A stretch of 64,000 nt of DNA from NCBI GenBank assembly GCA_021234155.1, contig JAJEKV010000033.1:1265745-1329744 (forward strand), given 5' to 3'. The notes beneath the pieces are model-generated. The model searched no databases and had not been told where the DNA came from. It saw only the letters and a program-made list of their open reading frames with translations. Below are positions 59,215 to 64,000 of the stretch, piece by piece (within the stretch, counting starts at the first letter, position 1; each line of letters begins with the position of its first letter). The position numbers were made by a program, and so were the translations under genes. The stretch comes from Isoetes taiwanensis (Eukaryota > Streptophyta > Lycopodiopsida > Isoetales > Isoetaceae).

Positions 59215-59345
59215 TTCACCTCTCTCTAGTGCCTTGCTCCTAGCTACGCTTGCCCCTTGCTCCTTCTCTCTCTAGTGCCTTGCTCCTTGCTCCTTGCTCC
59301 TTCTCTCTCTAGCGCCTTGCTCCTTGCTCCTTCTCTCTCTAGCAC
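59215..59345. repeat. CTTGCTCC / TTCTCTCTCTAG tandem repeat
   Basis: Units of about 20-35 bp made of GC(C)TTGCTCCTTGCTCC and TTCTCTCTCTAG(T/C)G(C)C are repeated four times. The plus strand is strongly pyrimidine-biased. Confidence 0.85.
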
Positions 59346-59364
59346 ACTTTTTATTGTGTCCAGA

Positions 59365-59620
59365 TTCCTGCAGCATCAACATGCGCATGGTGTGTCTCAT
59401 TCAAGCCTAGGTTCTTGCAGCATCAACATGCGTGTGGTGTGTCTCATTCAAGCCTAGGTTGCTGTTCTAATTCTTGCAGCATCAAAATGCGTGTCGTGTG
59501 TCTCATTGATTCTTGTTCTAAGTCTTCAAGTTACATTCTCCCTCAATGCGCGTGGGGTGTCTCATTCAAGCCTAGGTTCTTGTTTTAAGTCTTCAAGTTA
59601 CATTCTCCCTCTAGATTCAA
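59365..59620. repeat. Tandem array of about 45-75-bp units
   Basis: CTTGCAGCATCAACATGCG, then TGGTGTGTCTCATTCAAGCC and TAGGTT are repeated, three copies starting with the GCAGCATCA phrase. The last two copies instead carry GTCTTCAAGTTACATTCTCC. Confidence 0.85.
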
Positions 59621-59624
59621 GGCC

Positions 59625-62600
59625 AGGCGCGAATAGCCCACCTCCCAACTCCTTCCCATTCCAAAAGAATTCTGGCAATAACCGAATTGAACCCCCCACG
59701 CATAGCATCGAACCCCCCCAAACCCCCCAATGCCAACCACTAAGGGTGGGCATTATTTATGCTTTCCTTTTAATCTTTGAATCCCTAAATACTCATGTAA
59801 TAACAATTCGGCTCCTTGACCTTGTAGACCCCAATCAACAATAGCCCTTGTGTACCCCACCCAAACCCCCACGGATGGAGACACCCCTCAAGCCACGGCC
59901 CAAACCCGGGCCCAAGCCCGGTAGACTAATGTAGGCGGCTAACCTAGGATGAGCCCACCCAGCGAATCAGCGAATGGTCCCCACGAAAGGCTCGACCCGG
60001 ATGGCAAGAGAACAAAGGGAAAGGCCACTTTCCTTGAGGAGAGAGCCTGACAAAGGCCAATAAATAGATCGTGAGAAAGAAGATTGATTGTTGTTCGGAC
60101 CAGATGTAAATGAGACCGAGGCACATCTGTGGCCTTAGCAGAGCAACTAGAGGCAGGAATTGCATGCAATAGGACACGGAGTGTAGATCTGGGAAAGAGA
60201 TCAATCCTTAGCTTATATTCTCGAGAAGCTGGCGTGACGTGGATTCGCAGAGATGAACCAGTACACAACAACTAGAAAATGACATTAAGATTTTAGCACA
60301 TGAACAACAACAGAAGCAAGATCTTGTTGACTGCTCTCCTAATTTTTACTTCAAGGTCATGGAAGGTGCCTCACGTGAGTAGTGGGGCCTGTAAGCATGA
60401 ACCTCCGAGAATTTAGGAAAAAATTTCAAAATCTAGAATAATGCTAAGTTAGGAAAAGTTATAGGAAAAATCCTATCATGTAGCCATTAGGAAGTGACCC
60501 CTCACATAGATGGCATACTGAGCATTTCCAAAACTTTTGAGAATGCTTCTAAGCGCCTTTGTGTGAGTGAGTGAATTATCGATGACCTAGATAGATGCAT
60601 AATTAGAGCAATTTGATAGCGGCGGGCTTACGGTTTAAAATCTTGAATTTAATTAGGAATGTAATGTTATAATTATAAGCTGGCGTAAGAGCACTTCAAA
60701 CTTTTTGACAAGGGGGTTCACTCAATGGTCGCGATAAGTACCAAGCCAGTGAACTTTAGGAATTTTATTGCCTTGATGCGGTAGGTATGCGATTACGAGG
60801 GAGCTCATCTGGACCCGGAAGAAGAGATTAGTAGATGATGCGATTTGGGAGCTGATCCATTTGGCGAAAAAAAAGGTACAAAAGAAATGGGAAGGGATTA
60901 TAATAAATTTAACAAAAGGTATACAAAAGGTGCAAAAGAATGGAAGGGATTATATAATTTGCGCTGCAGGGTCTTCGGAAGTTACAAAGTCGGAGAAAGG
61001 TTATATAATTTGGCACAATCAATGCGGTAAATCTGGATAGGAGTATGGGTATAAAATCACTAGTGAATTTACAAAAACTAGCGAAAAAGCAAAGCAAAAG
61101 CAAAGCAAAGCAAACTTTGGTTCACATTTAGTTATCAGGAATGTCGGAATTTTAGGCATATAACTACCTCTGGCGATGGCGATGAGAAAGCTTTTAAATG
61201 AAGAATGGTACCGCCGAAATGGATTAAATGGTTGGAGGATCAAATTAGCGGCGAGGATTGGGGAATCGATCACCGGAATCATGGCTTCAGCGGCGGTAAA
61301 ATTAAGAAATTTTATGTGACCTCATTTTAAAACTGTTGGAATTTTTCTTATCTGAGCTTTATCTCGCGTGCAGCGAACAATAGGCTTCGGAAAGGTGCCC
61401 TTCTGCATTTACTTGCAGGAGAATTGTGATGGCGGCTCGCTAACTTGAGACGAACACAAGATGGTGGGTTTCATTTAAGAACAAGTTGGCGGTACCCAGG
61501 AAGCTAGTTTCGAACCAAAACATTCCTTTGGCGAAAAACGACCTCTCGAGGCGACTGGCGAGAACCACACCAAATCCCACACCATTGAAGCCAAGTAATG
61601 CGGGTTTACTCTCGGGGCAAGTCTTTGTTCCTTTGCTAAGCGAGGAGGTATTAATGTTTAATGCAAGGTCTTGGATGAAGAAGTGGAATAGAGTTGGAAG
61701 GTAGATTTGAATTATGCAAGAAAGATCATGAGACGTACAACAAGATCCCCTAAACGGACAATAATATTGAATAGAATATTACCGAGGATCGGAAGCAAGC
61801 GAAGACATAAAAGCGAGGTTCTTGGTAGGATCAATTTTGGAATCTGATAGAAAAGTCTGATGCGATAAGAGAATTACGGGGACTTGATCACGAGGACTTG
61901 ATCTTGGAAAATTCTATTCTGCAGGGAAATTAGGGGCCTTATTATTAGAAAAGATTGGATGATCATCAAGTTGAGAAGAAGAATGAATTGGAAGCACATG
62001 GGAGTGCTAGAAAGGGACACACTCAAATGGAAGAATTACGAGGGGCTAATTGCTATAGCAGAGTAAGTGTAAATGCCCTCTACGTATTGGTTCAAGTATA
62101 TTGCAAAGCGGGTTACCATTAATGTTATAAATGCATACGCATGTGGATTAGCTTTCCAAGATGATACAAGATTAGTGCGATTGCTACCATGCCAACATGC
62201 TTATCATTTAATTTACCTTTGCTTCTTGTAGAATAAAAATGCAGTTGTTCTATGGATGTCCCGAAGAATTCTTTGAAGAACTTGGCAAGAGACCAATGCA
62301 AATGAGGAAAAGAAAAGAAGAACGGCAAGCGGAAGAATCATCTAAGAGAAAGTAGAGTATTATTTATTTGCTGCTTTATTTGTGAAAATTGCTTTTGTTG
62401 AAAGTTTTAGTCATGTTATTTAGGGAAAAGTTACCAACAAAAGGAAACATGATGACTATGTGGATTTAGATGAATTTGGTGAATTGCTGATGTGAATGAA
62501 GATGCTGAGTGATTCTGACCGTGCATATGAAAGGTATTTTAGAAAAATATTCAAGTTCTTAGGGAAAAGAAGAGCTTCTTTGGGAATTAAAGGCGGTTGA

Positions 62601-63600
62601 GAAGAGCTACAATCAATATCAAAGGAAACTAGCCTTGAACCTCGAGACTATTCTTCTGATCTGTAGCCTTTCGAGATATTCACATCGAATCTTTGTGGAG
62701 CAGACAACTCCACCGGTGTGGATCGGGGAGCTGGACAAATTGAGTGGTCACAATTCTGGATGCCTAGCGAGTGCCAGTAGGTGGATGAGCAAGACAAAGA
62801 AGCGTCGGGGAGGATGGAAGAGAAGTTCAGAGGATGCAACAAAGAATACGGCAATTCAAGGAAGCGTCTTTGTGGGGCCCGACAAAAAAGAAACAATCAA
62901 ACCTATTCCCAAAGTAGTTCGAGAAGGTGCAAGTTACAAAGGTAGCCAAGCAGCACTCAATAGAAAGAATATTAGATGCCTATAATGAGAGGGCTGGCAC
63001 GAACCTGTAAACACTCTGTGTTGACATTGTCATATTTCAATTTGTAAGATTCTGTTAAAATAAATCTTTTCTAAATATTAGAATCTGTAAACTTTCATTA
63101 AATAAAATATTTTCATTGAATATATGAATCGTAATCTTTCATAGTTGACAATGTCATATCTTAGTTTGTGTCTAAAGTGTTTTAAAATGTATCTCTTATT
63201 TGTAAAGGAGGCACAAAGACAAAAGCTGTTGGTCATGATTTAGATGAATTATTACTTATGAAAGAGTTAGCATAAGCATGACAAATACAGAACATAATAC
63301 GCAAAAATCACGAGAAGAAACACAACCAACAAAGTCTTTGCGGTTTTGCGGACGAGGTTTGCATAATTTCATGGGTGGGCCCTAGAACATTTTGAAATTG
63401 CTATTTGGTCAGTATGAACCTTCTAGCATCATTGAGTGCTGGCCGGATGTTGCTGCGGATTATCTTATTAAAGTTCAAGTTCATTTTGGGAAGAGGCACA
63501 ATGTTTGAAATTGCCTTATCACACCGGCCAATCGAGACAAGCGGTCTATTTGAAGCCCACTTTCTTATGTCATTGAAGCATATCCTGAAATGAAGAATGT
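59625..63600. other. No firm gene; scattered protein-like pieces
   Basis: Plus-strand frames at 61486-61704 and 62635-62985 are basic and hydrophilic but unrecognised. A short plus-strand piece at about 62130-62225 reads ACGLAFQDDTRLVRLLPCQH and then AYH, similar to half of a RING-H2 finger, with no CPxC half after it. AAGC-rich runs occur at 61085-61113. Confidence 0.3.
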
Positions 63601-63609
63601 CTTGTTGAG

Positions 63610-63990
63610 ATAGAGACAACCACGGAATTGAATGAAAGCCAAGATAAATCGCGAGCAAATCTGAGCAAAATTTAATGAATCTGAGAAAGCTTAGCTGCCA
63701 AAGCCAATTCAGCAAAAAAGTTAGATCAAAGCATTAATCAAAGCAAAAGCAAAAAGCAAAAGCAAAAAGCAAAAGCATCCAGCAATTCCATCGAATAAAG
63801 ATAATCAGCCGAGAAATCAAAAGTAATGAGACAACCACGGAATTGAATGAAAGCCAAGATAAATCTGAGAGAAAGCAATCTGAGCAAATTTAATGAATCT
63901 GAGAAAGCATATGCAAAGGCCAATTCAAAGCAAAGTCAAAGCAAAGCAGGCAAACACATCAAAGCAATTCCATCGAAAGCAAACACTAGG
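63610..63990. repeat. Direct repeat, period 215 bp, with AAAGC microsatellite
   Basis: GAGACAACCACGGAATTGAA, followed by TGAAAGCCAAGATAAAT, occurs at 63613 and 63828. Each is followed by GAGCAAA(A)TTTAATGAATCT, GAGAAAGC, GCCAATTCA and CAATTCCATCGAA. A GCAAAA(A)GC run lies between them at about 63738-63776. The second copy runs to the window edge, so more copies may follow. Confidence 0.9.
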
Positions 63991-64000
63991 CCAGCCTACG

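Noticed and set aside
1-64000. CRISPR arrays, bacterial operons, rRNA or complete tRNA genes
   Set aside because: No regularly spaced identical repeats with unique spacers, no rRNA core sequences and no complete tRNA cloverleaf were seen. Introns and plant gene families show a eukaryotic nuclear origin.

Overview
The window reads as nuclear DNA of a land plant. It is AT-rich and gene-poor, and most of it is old, broken transposable elements and short tandem duplications. Two genes are well supported, both on the minus strand: an intronless VQ-motif protein gene (23882-24820) and a 14-exon SPO11-1 gene (48319-52448). The variety and decay of the elements (Ty3/gypsy, Ty1/copia, LINE, TIR DNA transposons, minisatellites) suggest a large repeat-rich genome such as a gymnosperm or fern. 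That lineage is inference; nothing in the window fixes the species.

Layout. 1-4.4 kb: a TIR element with a 2.71-kb MULE-like element inside it (36-bp TIRs, 9-bp target duplication). 4.4-13.9 kb: unannotatable AT-rich DNA with tandem and dispersed repeats. 13.9-16.1 kb: a decayed chromodomain Ty3/gypsy element with its polypurine tract and 3' LTR. 16.1-23.9 kb: A-rich or featureless DNA and a TTCTA microsatellite. 23.9-25.1 kb: the VQ gene and its promoter side. 25.1-31.3 kb: repeats, an orphan LTR/primer-binding site and a 1.2-kb minisatellite. 35.5-37.3 kb: a Ty3/gypsy RT-RNase H-integrase remnant without a chromodomain. 38.7-39.25 kb: an LTR of the same family as the one at 15.6 kb. 42.3-44.0 kb: a copia gag-integrase remnant on the minus strand. 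45.2-47.9 kb: a second minisatellite and two tandem duplications. 48.3-52.5 kb: SPO11-1. 52.7-53.1 kb: a foldback element. 54.2-57.2 kb: a LINE and a copia pol remnant, both minus strand. 57.5-64 kb: tandem repeats and unresolved, probably transposon-derived DNA.

The main result is SPO11-1. No single open reading frame shows it, but splicing 14 exons with GT-AG boundaries and consistent phases gives a 375-residue protein with the catalytic tyrosine and the Toprim metal-binding residues. The gene carries a second, diverged copy of its Toprim-glutamate exon in the intron just upstream of the real one; that copy has lost its GT donor. SPO11-1 (meiotic recombination initiation) and the VQ protein (probably a transcriptional cofactor) have no evident functional link. 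The transposon remnants are too damaged to act on their own.
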